Positions 1-8,045 are shown, counted from the stretch's first letter. The stretch: DNA of 64,000 nucleotides from Phenylobacterium sp. J367 (GCF_024699985.1 NZ_JAJONA010000001.1:2046001-2110000), one strand, 5' to 3'. Numbers and translations are program-made. The notes: a model not told the origin generated them from the letters alone.

Positions 1-1
1 C

Positions 2-1441
2 GCGCTCCGGCTTAACTGGTTAAACATCTGCCCCCCGACAGGAACTGGCGTAAAGTTAGTATCAGACGATCTTTTTCGCACGCCGCTTGAACAGCCGGAG
101 ATCGACTTCGAAAACGAAGGTGGTGAAACTTATATCTGCGGAAATCCTCCGTTCAAAGGAGCTCGGAAGCAAACGAGGGCGCAAAAGGAGGACATGGATT
201 TCGTATTCGGAGGTGGAAACGCCTATAAGGACTGCGACTACGTGACCGCATGGTTCTTGAAAGCGTCTGAGTATTCAAATCACACCCATACGAAGTTCGC
301 TTTCGTTTCCACAAACTCAATATCCCAGGGCGAACAGGTCCAGCACCTTTGGGAGCGGCTCTATCAGAACGGCGATTCTATTATTTTCTGCCATACGAAG
401 TTTAGATGGTCCAATAGCGCATCTAACAACGCCGGTGTTTGGTGTGTTATAGTCGGCGTGGGGCGCGATAGATCCTCTCAAAGAATCATCTTTACTGGCG
501 ACACGCGCCGTTCGGTCACGACGATTTCCCCCTATCTAATTCCGGGTGAAGAAGATTTCATCCGCAAGGCGGATGCTCCGCTTTCAGCAGACATGCCCAA
601 ACTCGTCTCCGGGAACATGGCCAGAGACGATGGCGGTCTCATTTTGGAGAACGCCGAGCGGGACGCATTAATCGCGGAGTTCCCTGAGGCGCGAAAGTTC
701 CTGAAGCCACTGATTGGAACAAGTGAAGTTCGGCAAAGCACTCGCCGCTGGTGCCTATGGCTCGAAGACTCCGACGTGGACAAAGCCTTGGCGATCCCTC
801 CGTTGCGGGCACGAATAGCTCATGTGCGTGCTTTTCGGACCGCCTCCTCGGCAAAGACGACGCAGGCTTACGCAAAGATTGCTCATAAGTTCGCTCAGCG
901 ATCCCACCAACGGAGTCCGTCCATTGTCGTCCCAAAGAACACTACAGACGAGATAAAATACGTTACTCCAATCTACGTCGATGAATATACCATTACGACA
1001 GATCTTGCGTTTGTCAGCTACACCTCCGAGCTATGGACGTTGGCAGTTATCGCATCGACTCTACACAGAGTGTGGACGGCGGCCATATCGGGCGGGCTGG
1101 GTTCAGGTATTCGCTACTCATCCCAGCTTACCTATAACTCCTTCCCGCTTCCTGCACTGACGGCGAAGCAGAAGGCGGACCTAAGCGCATGTGCTGCTGA
1201 CATTCTGCTCGCGCGCGAAGCGCAGTTCCCAGCCTCACTCGCGGATATTTATGACCAAGACGAGCTGCCACTAGATATTCAGGCCGCTCACGAGCGTAAC
1301 GATGAGGTCTTAGAGCGCATCTATATCGGGCGGCGGTTTCGGAATGACACCGAGCGGCTAGAGAAGTTGTTTGAGCTATACACTAAGCTCACCAAAGGGG
1401 CTGGTGCGGCGAAAAGGCGGAAGGCGGGGGCGAGCGCATGA
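2..1441 (+). CDS. DNA N6-adenine methyltransferase, MmeI-like C-terminal part (5' end outside window)
   Basis: This is the C-terminal 479 residues of a DNA methyltransferase whose start lies left of the window. The frame is open from base 2, and catalytic motif IV, NPPF, is encoded at 143-154. That is upstream of the first in-frame ATG at 194, so the ATG is internal. A target-recognition-like region follows, then a helical tail with SLADIYD and LPLDIQAAHERND, as in MmeI-like (type IIL) and related single-chain methyltransferases. SAM motif I and any N-terminal nuclease domain cannot be seen. The stop overlaps the helicase ATG (ATGA), implying translational coupling. Base composition is visibly more A+T-rich than in the helicase gene behind it. 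Adenine methylation follows from family membership; the target sequence is unknown. Confidence 0.85.
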   Translation, partial: ALRLNWLNICPPTGTGVKLVSDDLFRTPLEQPEIDFENEGGETYICGNPPFKGARKQTRAQKEDMDFVFGGGNAYKDCDYVTAWFLKASEYSNHTHTKFAFVSTNSISQGEQVQHLWERLYQNGDSIIFCHTKFRWSNSASNNAGVWCVIVGVGRDRSSQRIIFTGDTRRSVTTISPYLIPGEEDFIRKADAPLSADMPKLVSGNMARDDGGLILENAERDALIAEFPEARKFLKPLIGTSEVRQSTRRWCLWLEDSDVDKALAIPPLRARIAHVRAFRTASSAKTTQAYAKIAHKFAQRSHQRSPSIVVPKNTTDEIKYVTPIYVDEYTITTDLAFVSYTSELWTLAVIASTLHRVWTAAISGGLGSGIRYSSQLTYNSFPLPALTAKQKADLSACAADILLAREAQFPASLADIYDQDELPLDIQAAHERNDEVLERIYIGRRFRNDTERLEKLFELYTKLTKGAGAAKRRKAGASA

Positions 1442-3495
1442 CGAAAGAAGTTAAATCGGTCCCGTCCGTTTCGGTCTCTTATGCCCGGAGCGGCAGCTCA
1501 ACCAAGGCCAACGCTCTAGGGATGCGGCCGATGCAAGAGCGCGCCTACGAGAAACGGGGCGAACAATACCTGCTCATCAAGTCCCCTCCCGCTTCGGGAA
1601 AAAGCCGCGCGCTCATATTCATCGCGCTCGACAAGCTCGCGAACCAGAGCCTGAAGCAAGCAATCATTGTCGTGCCGGAAAAGTCCATCGGCGCGAGCTT
1701 CAATGACGAGCTGCTGACCAGATTCGGCTTCTGGGCCGACTGGCGGGTGGAGCCGAAATGGAACCTCTGCAACGCGCCTGGCTCCGATAACGGCGGCAAG
1801 GTCAGCTCCGTCGGCGCCTTCCTTGAGAGCGATGACCAGGTGCTGGTCTGCACCCATGCGACGTTCCGGTTCGCCGTGGACAAGTTCGGCGTAGAGGCTT
1901 TCGACGACCGCCTGATCGCCGTGGATGAGTTTCACCACGTCTCCGCGAACCCGGACAACAAGCTCGGCCTGCACCTCGGCCAGTTCATCGCCCGAGACCG
2001 CACCCACATCGTCGCCATGACCGGATCCTACTTCCGGGGAGACGCCGAGGCCGTTCTTATGCCGCACGACGAGGCGCGGTTCGAGACCGTCACCTACACC
2101 TACTACGAGCAATTGAACGGCTACGAGCACCTCAAACAGCTCGACATCGGCTATTTCTTCTATTCGGGCTCCTACGCCGACGACATTCTAAAGGTGCTCG
2201 ATCCAGCCGAGAAGACCATCGTCCACATCCCAAGCGTGAACTCCCGCGAGAGCACTAAGGATAAGATCCGGGAGGTCGAGCACATCATCGACGCCCTGGG
2301 GGTGTGGCAGGGAACGGACCCGGCGACGGGGTTCCAGCTTGTCAGGACGACGGATGGTCGGGTCCTGCGGATCGCCGACCTCGTGGACGACGACCCTGGC
2401 AAGCGCGACCGAGTGTCAGCGGCCCTGAAGGACCCGGCTCAGAAGAACAATCGCGACCATGTGGACATCATCATCGCCTTGGGCATGGCGAAGGAAGGCT
2501 TCGACTGGATCTGGTGCGAGCACGCGCTGACGGTCGGCTATCGTTCCAGCCTGACGGAGATCGTGCAGATCATCGGTCGCGCCACCAGGGACGCGCCCGG
2601 CAAGACTCGCGCCCGCTTCACCAACCTCATCGCCGAGCCCGACGCGGCCGAGGCGGCGGTCACTGAGGCCGTGAACGACACGCTGAAGGCCATCGCCGCC
2701 AGCTTGCTCATGGAGCAGGTGCTGGCGCCGCGCTTTGAGTTCAAGCCGAAGAACCCCACCAATGAGGCCACGCCAGGCTTCGACTACGGCGAGGGCGGCT
2801 ATGATCCGGAGAAGTGCAACGTCGGCTTCAACGAAGAGACGGGTCGCTTCCAAATTGAGATCAAGGGCCTAGTCGAGCCGAAGAGCCCGGAGGCGGCTCG
2901 CATCTGCCGGGAAGACCTGAACGAGGTGATCGCCAGCTTCGTCCAGGACAAGGGGACCATCGAACGGGGCCTGTTCGATGAGGAACTCGTGCCAGAGGAA
3001 CTCACCCAGGCGCGCCTGGGCAAGATCATCAAGGACCGATACCCGGAACTCGACGATGAGGACCAAGAGGCGGTGCGCCAGCACGCCATCGCCGCCCTCA
3101 ACCTGACGCAGCAGGCCAAGCAGGCTGTGCTGAACAACGGCGGTGCGGAGGCGGCTGGAAACACCGCCCTCATCGACGGCGTCCGGCGTTTCGCCATGGA
3201 CGTGCGCGAACTCGATATCGATCTGATCGACCGGATCAATCCGTTCGGAGAGGCATATGCGATCCTCGCCAAGACCATGAGCGAGGACAGCCTGAAGCAG
3301 GTGGCGGCAGCTATCGCCGCCAAGCGCACCAGCCTCTCGCCGGAGGAGGCCAAAGATCTCGCGCTCCGGGCGGTCAAGTTCAAGAAGGAGCGAGGGCGGC
3401 TCCCCTCCATCAGTTCGACCGATGCATGGGAGAAGCGAATGGCGGAGGGCGCCGCCGCGTTCGTCCGCTTCAAGGACGAGGGCCGCTATGACTGA
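1438..3495 (+). CDS. DEAD/DEAH-box (SF2) helicase of a methyltransferase-linked defence-type operon
   Basis: A 685-residue superfamily 2 helicase/translocase. Walker A is SPPASGKS at about residues 49-56, motif II is DEFHH at 163-167 (a DExH variant), AMTGS at about 196 is motif III, and QIIGRATRDAPGK at about 377 is the arginine-finger motif VI. The C-terminal 250 residues are not recognisable as a nuclease. The tail (GRLPSISSTDAWEKRMAEG) resembles a short helical module also present at the start of the next protein. The gene overlaps the methyltransferase by 4 bases and the GIY-YIG gene by 8, so the three are probably made together. The inferred role is ATP-driven translocation in a restriction-like complex; no substrate is shown by the sequence. 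Confidence 0.88.
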   Translation: MTKEVKSVPSVSVSYARSGSSTKANALGMRPMQERAYEKRGEQYLLIKSPPASGKSRALIFIALDKLANQSLKQAIIVVPEKSIGASFNDELLTRFGFWADWRVEPKWNLCNAPGSDNGGKVSSVGAFLESDDQVLVCTHATFRFAVDKFGVEAFDDRLIAVDEFHHVSANPDNKLGLHLGQFIARDRTHIVAMTGSYFRGDAEAVLMPHDEARFETVTYTYYEQLNGYEHLKQLDIGYFFYSGSYADDILKVLDPAEKTIVHIPSVNSRESTKDKIREVEHIIDALGVWQGTDPATGFQLVRTTDGRVLRIADLVDDDPGKRDRVSAALKDPAQKNNRDHVDIIIALGMAKEGFDWIWCEHALTVGYRSSLTEIVQIIGRATRDAPGKTRARFTNLIAEPDAAEAAVTEAVNDTLKAIAASLLMEQVLAPRFEFKPKNPTNEATPGFDYGEGGYDPEKCNVGFNEETGRFQIEIKGLVEPKSPEAARICREDLNEVIASFVQDKGTIERGLFDEELVPEELTQARLGKIIKDRYPELDDEDQEAVRQHAIAALNLTQQAKQAVLNNGGAEAAGNTALIDGVRRFAMDVRELDIDLIDRINPFGEAYAILAKTMSEDSLKQVAAAIAAKRTSLSPEEAKDLALRAVKFKKERGRLPSISSTDAWEKRMAEGAAAFVRFKDEGRYD

Positions 3496-4705
3496 CCTCG
3501 ACCTCGACGACCTGCGGGCCGAACTCGATGAGTTCGCCCAACCTGAGAAGAAGAACGGCCGTTCGCCTCGGGAGGAGCGCATCATCGCTGGCTTCGAGGA
3601 AATCCAGCGTTTCGTTGAGCACCACGGCCACCCGCCCATGCATGGCGAAGATAGAGACATCTTCGAGCGACTCTACGCCGTCCGCCTGGACCGGATTCGC
3701 GCCCTGGAAGAGTGCCGCACCGTGCTGGCTCCGCTTGACCACCAGGGACTCTTGGACGGCGCCGGCTCTGACGCCGAGGCTCCGGTGGAAACCATGGATG
3801 ACGACGAGCTTCTCGCAGAGTTGGAGGGGGCGGCTGGCTCGGCCGACATCACCAAGCTTCGTCATGTTCGCACCAGCGCGGAGAAGCGTGCCGCCGAGGA
3901 GATCGCCAATCGCGAGGTCTGCGAGGATTTCGATCAGTTCAAGCCGCTGTTCGAGCGGGCCGAGAGCGATCTGAAGAGCGGCGTGCGGTCAACGCGGCGG
4001 TTCGGCCAGGATGCGAGCATCGCTACCGGCGAGTTCTTCATCCTGGGCGGCCAGATGGCCTATGTCGCCCACACCGGAGAGACCATACGCGCTCCGAACG
4101 GAGAAACGGATGCACGCCTCCGGGTGATCTTCGGCAACGGGACGGAGAGCAACCTGCTGCGCCGCTCCCTCCAGCGAGCCCTCTACAAGGATGAGGCTGG
4201 CCGCAGGCTGACTGATCCGAACGCAGGGCCGCTGTTCGACGAGGGGTTTGAGGACCCGCCAGAAGCGGTGTTCGGCGGCGTAGCCGAGGACAGCGATGTC
4301 GAGAGCGGGAGCATCTACGTTTTACGCAGCAAGTCGGACCACCCCGCCGTTGAGGCCAACAGGCACGTCCTCCACAAGATCGGCGTGACGGGCGGCGACG
4401 TGCAGCGGCGCCTGGCCAACGCGAAGCTCGATCCGACCTTCCTCATGGCTGAGGTAGAGACCATCGCCACCTACGACCTCTACAACATCAACCGGGCCAG
4501 GCTTGAGAACCTCATCCATCGGGTCTTCGCCCCGGCGCGGCTGAACATCGAGATCAAGGATCGTTTCGGCCAGCCGGTGATTCCGCGTGAGTGGTTCCTG
4601 GTTCCGGTGTTCGTGATCGACGAGGCGGTTGAGCGGATCAAGGACGGCACGATCACCGGGTATGTCTACGATCCGGGGCAAGCAAAGCTGGTGCGGATCG
4701 CTTGA
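3488..4705 (+). CDS. GIY-YIG (T5orf172-type) nuclease family protein
   Basis: A 405-residue protein starting at the ATG inside the helicase stop region (ATGACTGA). A longer frame upstream exists but would run through the helicase gene. The N-terminal third is acidic and helical, with HGHPPMHGEDRDIFERLYA at about residues 41-60. The C-terminal 130 residues look like a GIY-YIG domain of the T5orf172/MUG113 type: SIYVLRS takes the place of GIY, HKIGVTGG takes the place of YIG, followed by a basic stretch and RLENLIHRVF with the expected Glu. It is the likely cleaving subunit of the operon, the helicase and methyltransferase having no other visible nuclease. The family call is fairly secure; the role is inference. 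Confidence 0.8.
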   Translation: MTDLDLDDLRAELDEFAQPEKKNGRSPREERIIAGFEEIQRFVEHHGHPPMHGEDRDIFERLYAVRLDRIRALEECRTVLAPLDHQGLLDGAGSDAEAPVETMDDDELLAELEGAAGSADITKLRHVRTSAEKRAAEEIANREVCEDFDQFKPLFERAESDLKSGVRSTRRFGQDASIATGEFFILGGQMAYVAHTGETIRAPNGETDARLRVIFGNGTESNLLRRSLQRALYKDEAGRRLTDPNAGPLFDEGFEDPPEAVFGGVAEDSDVESGSIYVLRSKSDHPAVEANRHVLHKIGVTGGDVQRRLANAKLDPTFLMAEVETIATYDLYNINRARLENLIHRVFAPARLNIEIKDRFGQPVIPREWFLVPVFVIDEAVERIKDGTITGYVYDPGQAKLVRIA

Positions 4706-4721
4706 GCGGAGGCCCGACGGC

Positions 4722-4747
4722 CCGGCGCCACGTGTAATGGGCGCCGG
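4722..4747 (+). terminator. GC-rich hairpin after the GIY-YIG gene
   Basis: CCGGCGCC at 4722-4729 pairs perfectly with GGCGCCGG at 4740-4747 across a 10-base loop, 16 bases after the operon stop codon. It lacks a T tract, so it may be a 3' stabilising hairpin or a weak terminator between the operon and the convergent small gene. Confidence 0.4.
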
Positions 4748-4785
4748 AGCCGTTGGCTGGTAGGGCTCCGCTCTTCGGCCTCGTC

Positions 4786-5130
4786 CTAGTCGCTGACGAT
4801 CATGCCCTCCTTGTCGTGTTCCCAGGGAACGAGGGTGACGCAAAGCTTGGGGGAGCCTCGGCGGAACGAGCCAGGCACGATGCGGAAGTCATTGGTTCTC
4901 CGGCTGCCGTAGACAGTCCAGATGTGCCGAGGGTGGACGGTGTTAATGAACCGCCTATCGTCGGGCTTACGCGGATCGAACTCCTCCCTGCCCTCGACAC
5001 TCAACGGCTTATAGGTGGTTCGCCAGTCCTGAATGGCGATCTTATTCTCGCAGCGCGCTTGGGCCGCGAAGGTCTCGAACATGGCGTCGATGGTGCGTTC
5101 GATCTCGTCGATCGTAGTGGGGCTGGTCAT
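4786..5130 (-). CDS. Hypothetical protein, 114 aa
   Basis: A 114-residue soluble protein with no family I recognise. It opens with a helical stretch (IDEIERTIDAMFETFAAQARC), is mostly polar with several aromatic residues in the middle (HIWTVYGSRRTNDF), and ends in WEHDKEGMIVSD. There is no signal peptide or membrane segment. It is convergent with the helicase/GIY-YIG operon and is the last of three small minus-strand genes in the island. A natural protein-like composition and its position support a real gene; function is unknown. Confidence 0.5.
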   Translation of the reverse strand: MTSPTTIDEIERTIDAMFETFAAQARCENKIAIQDWRTTYKPLSVEGREEFDPRKPDDRRFINTVHPRHIWTVYGSRRTNDFRIVPGSFRRGSPKLCVTLVPWEHDKEGMIVSD

Positions 5131-5229
5131 CGTCTCGTTTCGGATTTTGGTTTGGCGGCGGGTGGGGTGCGCACTGTGGCGTCCGCGCCCTGCCCGCTAG
5201 CGTTGTGAGTCGAGGCCACTTACGCGGCC

Positions 5230-5664
5230 TCAGGAAGCTACGGGAGCCAGTCGCCCCGGAACTTCTTCAAGTCGAGAGCCAGCCTTTCGAAGCTGGTCTT
5301 GTCCCCTCTCCAGCGGGACCCGCGAAAGGATCGAGTCCTCCTCGATCCAGGCCATGACTTCGAGCTTACTCGGCACCGTGAACAGAAAACCGTAGTAGGC
5401 ACAGCCCTGAGGCCCAATGTTGACTCCGAGGAACCGGATCAACACGTCCTCCCTGAAGCTCACGCTCACGTCTTGGTCGAGCAGCAGGAGGCTCTCACCG
5501 TTCTCGTGATCCACAGCATCATCAACGGCGTTGGCGAACGCCATCCACTCTTCATCCTTGTAGTCGTGGCGCCATGCGCCCAAGGGAGCAGGCACGGCTG
5601 CCCACGCAGCCTCGAACAGGTCGATCTCGGTCACGCCGCCCACCTCATCCAGGTGTGCTTCCAT
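5230..5664 (-). CDS. Hypothetical protein, 144 aa, probably frameshifted near its end
   Basis: A soluble acidic protein of unknown family (EIDLFEAAWAAVPAPLG, WMAFANAVDDAVDHENGES). Its C-terminus as read is odd. From the C run at 5303-5306 the neighbouring frame gives a more natural ending, DKTSFERLALDLKKFRGDWLP, with a stop at 5238-5240. One missing base in that run would restore it. It overlaps the upstream small gene (5631-5996) by 34 bases, so the two are probably one transcript. Confidence 0.5.
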   Translation of the reverse strand: MEAHLDEVGGVTEIDLFEAAWAAVPAPLGAWRHDYKDEEWMAFANAVDDAVDHENGESLLLLDQDVSVSFREDVLIRFLGVNIGPQGCAYYGFLFTVPSKLEVMAWIEEDSILSRVPLERGQDQLRKAGSRLEEVPGRLAPVAS

Positions 5665-5996
5665 CCACCGACCCGAGCCGCTTCGTAGTAGGAGCGCAGC
5701 ATCGAGTATTGGCGGCTGATCTCGTCGAAGCTCTTCGCGACCGTGCCGAACAGGTGGTTGTTTCCCGGCATCGAGCAGACGTGCTCGATCATTTGCCCGT
5801 GGCGCAGGAGTCTGAAGGCGCGCCGTTTGCCCCCCAAGGACGCGGCGACCTCCGAACTCACATCCACATTCACGGTGTAGGCCTTGCCGTCAAAGGTAAA
5901 CTTATTAGGTTTAGTTTGTTGAATTCCCGCCATCTTAGTCATGGCGTAGAACTTGATCTCGATTTCACTTCTCTTACGCATATAGTTTTTTCTCAA
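5631..5996 (-). CDS. Hypothetical protein, 121 aa
   Basis: A small basic protein of unknown family. The start could be TTG at 5996 or ATG at 5981 (MRKRSEIEIKF); neither has a clear Shine-Dalgarno, and the upstream DNA is A+T-rich and promoter-like. The middle reads as a beta-rich segment (KFTFDGKAYTVNVDVSSEVA) and the end is aromatic and basic (SYYEAARVGGWKHTWMRWAA). It is the first of three consecutive minus-strand island genes. I see no motif that gives a function. Confidence 0.45.
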   Translation of the reverse strand: MRKNYMRKRSEIEIKFYAMTKMAGIQQTKPNKFTFDGKAYTVNVDVSSEVAASLGGKRRAFRLLRHGQMIEHVCSMPGNNHLFGTVAKSFDEISRQYSMLRSYYEAARVGGWKHTWMRWAA

Positions 5997-6319
5997 TTAT
6001 CTAATTAATGGCTGCTCAAGTCGCTCAATCACTGCGACCTGACTTCAGCCTACGCGCACCCTTCTCAGAAAGGCAAAATTGAAATGAGGTGCCGTGGCAA
6101 AACATTCACTGAGCAGCACACGTCACGCACGTCCTATGCGCCTCGTTCTCGCCAGACTGAGTGATGCATGGCCGGCGCGCTACGCGCCCCAGCAGCCGAT
6201 TGGCCTGTCGCTCGCTGATCGCTCGCTCTGACGGCCATCGGCGAGAAGGAGCAAGGACAAACAGGAGGTCGTGCTCTCCATAGCCTTGTTCCCAATATCC
6301 TCTGAGAGAGGGTTCTCAA

Positions 6320-6388
6320 TTCCCCCTGTCCCTTCCCCACACTGGAATCGGCCAACGGCACGGGCAGAGGGAGAAGAGACAGGGGGAA
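6320..6388. repeat. 16-bp inverted repeat in gene-free island DNA
   Basis: TTCCCCCTGTCCCTTC at 6320-6335 is matched by GAAGAGACAGGGGGAA at 6373-6388 (15 of 16 positions pair), with a 37-base loop. If transcribed it would form a long stem-loop. It does not follow a gene closely, so an ordinary terminator is unlikely. Confidence 0.55.
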
Positions 6389-6984
6389 GATGCTTATCCT
6401 CGTCGGACAGGTTCTCTGAAAGGAGCGTCGCCTTGTTAACGGCGCGAGCGGTTTCCCGATCTCTCGCATTTGCTCCGACTTCCCAGCCCTAAGGAGGGGC
6501 TGCGTAACCCGCGTGGCCTAAGACCATCCGCTTATTTGGGTCGCTTGCTTCACTATCGTTGGACTGAAACGGTCCCGGCCCATTGTAGGGCCGGAGCACA
6601 CAGACGCTTTCCAGACCGCGCCTGCGTCGCTAGGGCTCCAACTCGGTCTCGGCGGACCCCAGCTTCTATTTTGCCTACGCGACCCCACAAGGCGCGCGCC
6701 CGTTTCCGGGCTTTGACGGCGGCAGGGACCGATCCCTCTCCGTAGCCTGCTCTAGGCGGTGCTTGGCCGTTCCTGCCAACGCAGGCCGTGTTCGTTACCA
6801 AGGCGGCGTGGGGCACGCCAGTTTCACGCCTTCCGGCGAAATAGAACCCCTGAGCGATGAGTGGTTAGCCAGCAAGTCCGATGTCTTCAGAGCCCCTGAC
6901 CATAACCTTATTTATCCCGCATCCTAGGTGCGAAACGCCATATCTTTCGACGCCGATCATCCGCCTGATCTCGCCGGCTAAATA

Positions 6985-7004
6985 CCTGACCACAACCGGT
7001 CAGG
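6985..7004. promoter_or_regulatory. Palindrome CCTGACC-N6-GGTCAGG before the DUF6626 gene
   Basis: A perfect 7-base inverted repeat lies immediately 5' of the ATG at 7011; its last bases (CAGGAG) also form the Shine-Dalgarno. It could be an operator or a 5' hairpin hiding the ribosome site. The half-site CTGACC recurs at 7665-7670, upstream of the next gene, and as GGTCAG near 7557, which fits a shared regulator of this small gene group. Confidence 0.4.
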
Positions 7005-7010
7005 AGCACC

Positions 7011-7247
7011 ATGAACGAAATCTACGAGACGCTGAGGAAGCGGGGGTTGACCACCAGCCAGCGCGACTTCTCCCGCCGCTGGGCAGGCCGCTCGGCGTCC
7101 TACTTGGCCACTACCCAAGCTCTCTCCGAAGGCGCCATGATCGCCGTCTTCCGCAAGCTGGTGGCCGAAGGTCGCTGGCTGCTCGCCCTGCGCGTCGGCC
7201 GCATGGTGCTGTTCGGACGACAACGCGGAGAGGACTCCGCGCGATGA
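7011..7247 (+). CDS. DUF6626 family protein
   Basis: A 78-residue protein beginning MNEIYETLRKRGLTTSQRDFS, followed by WAGRSASYLATTQ, a pattern I associate with the small DUF6626 family of alphaproteobacteria. The conserved shape (SQRDFSRRWAGRSASYL) resembles a compact DNA-binding helix-turn-helix, but that is only an impression. Shine-Dalgarno CAGGAG lies 6 bases upstream. The stop overlaps the next ATG (ATGA). Function unknown. Confidence 0.7.
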   Translation: MNEIYETLRKRGLTTSQRDFSRRWAGRSASYLATTQALSEGAMIAVFRKLVAEGRWLLALRVGRMVLFGRQRGEDSAR

Positions 7248-7468
7248 ACAAGCCCTCCGACCCCGCCAGCTTCGTCGCTCGCTATCGGATCGACGTGCTC
7301 ATCAACATCGACGACCGGATCGATGATCGGCGGCGGCTCCAAGCCGAACACTGGTGCCTACACAACACTTCGCGGAGGTGGTTCCGCCGCATCCCGAAGC
7401 ACCCTGGACCTGTCGAGTTCCACTTCGAAGACCAGAACGAAGCGACGATGTTCTGGCTGGCCACCTAA
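7244..7468 (+). CDS. Hypothetical protein, 74 aa, coupled to the DUF6626 gene
   Basis: The ATG at 7244 overlaps the DUF6626 stop. The product is charged, with FVARYRIDVLINIDDRIDDR near the start and an aromatic/basic segment (WCLHNTSRRWFRRIPKHP), ending in EATMFWLAT. No family is recognised. The four-base overlap and sensible composition support a real second gene of a two-gene unit. Confidence 0.5.
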   Translation: MNKPSDPASFVARYRIDVLINIDDRIDDRRRLQAEHWCLHNTSRRWFRRIPKHPGPVEFHFEDQNEATMFWLAT

Positions 7469-7626
7469 CGGCCCTGCCCCCTGTGACATAACCCTCCCCG
7501 GATGGCGAGGCTAGAAACCCTGGAAGATCAACGGGTGTGCCGGCGGCCAAGACCCTGGTCAGAAGTGTTCGGTTTCGTCACAGCCGGTTGGCGAGGCGCC
7601 GGGGACCGACGGGATCACTGTAGGCG

Positions 7627-7656
7627 TTGACACTACATAAGGTTAAATAGTTAAAG
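7627..7656 (+). promoter_or_regulatory. Possible promoter upstream of the 7701 gene
   Basis: TTGACA at 7627-7632 is a perfect -35 box. Candidate -10 elements are TAGTTA (7648-7653, 15-base spacer) and TTAAAG (7651-7656, 18-base spacer). The gene starts at 7701. A CCTGACC half-site sits downstream at 7664-7670, where a repressor could act. Confidence 0.4.
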
Positions 7657-7700
7657 AACGTTGCCTGACCAAAGGCGATCACTTAACCAGAGGACCTACA

Positions 7701-8018
7701 ATGGCCAACACCAACCTGAACGTCAACGCGGAAGCCGCCCTGTCCATCATCGCCGCCGCGCGAGCCGAACTCGACCGCCTCGAAGCCCTGCTCGCTCCGC
7801 CGAAGGGCGAGCACATCGATCCGAAGGATCCCCGCAACAAGGACGGCCGCAACTTGTCCGCCCGTGGGGTCGAGGTCTGCTACCGCCTGTTCGACCAGGG
7901 GAAGACCATCTACGCCGTCAAGGAGGCCATGGGGATCAGCTACGGCGCGGCGAAGTATCGCCACGAGACGTGGGAGAAGGCGGGGGGCGCGAGCCGCACC
8001 AAGCAGCCGCTCGATTAG
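7701..8018 (+). CDS. Small helix-turn-helix-like hypothetical protein, 105 aa
   Basis: The N-terminal 35 residues form a hydrophobic/charged helix (NAEAALSIIAAARAELDRLEALL). The C-terminal half contains GVEVCYRLFDQGKTIYAVKEAMGISYGAAKYRHETW, where AVKEAMGISYGAAKYRHETW at about residues 72-91 looks like a helix-turn-helix. Shine-Dalgarno-like AGAGGA lies upstream of the ATG, and a clear terminator follows the stop. A role as a DNA-binding regulator is likely but not shown. No family name is recognised. Confidence 0.6.
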   Translation: MANTNLNVNAEAALSIIAAARAELDRLEALLAPPKGEHIDPKDPRNKDGRNLSARGVEVCYRLFDQGKTIYAVKEAMGISYGAAKYRHETWEKAGGASRTKQPLD

Positions 8019-8045
8019 ACGACGACATCTTCAGCACCACGCACG

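Larger units (their letters stand above)
5997..7010. other. About 1 kb without a supportable gene
   Basis: Open frames here are short, on both strands, and read as arginine/serine/proline-rich shadow translations. What can be supported is one strong inverted repeat (6320-6388), a small hairpin CAGCCC/GGGCTG at about 6483-6502, and a palindrome just before the DUF6626 gene. It could hold an untranslated RNA or the remains of deleted island genes; I cannot tell which. Confidence 0.5.

Noticed and set aside
3422-3487. An upstream start for the GIY-YIG gene at 3422
   Set aside because: The added residues are a Ser/Arg-rich shadow of the helicase end; ATG 3488 gives a natural acidic start.
6881-7243. 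An upstream extension of the small gene that starts at 7244
   Set aside because: It overlaps the DUF6626 gene in another frame; the ATGA coupling at 7244 is a better start.
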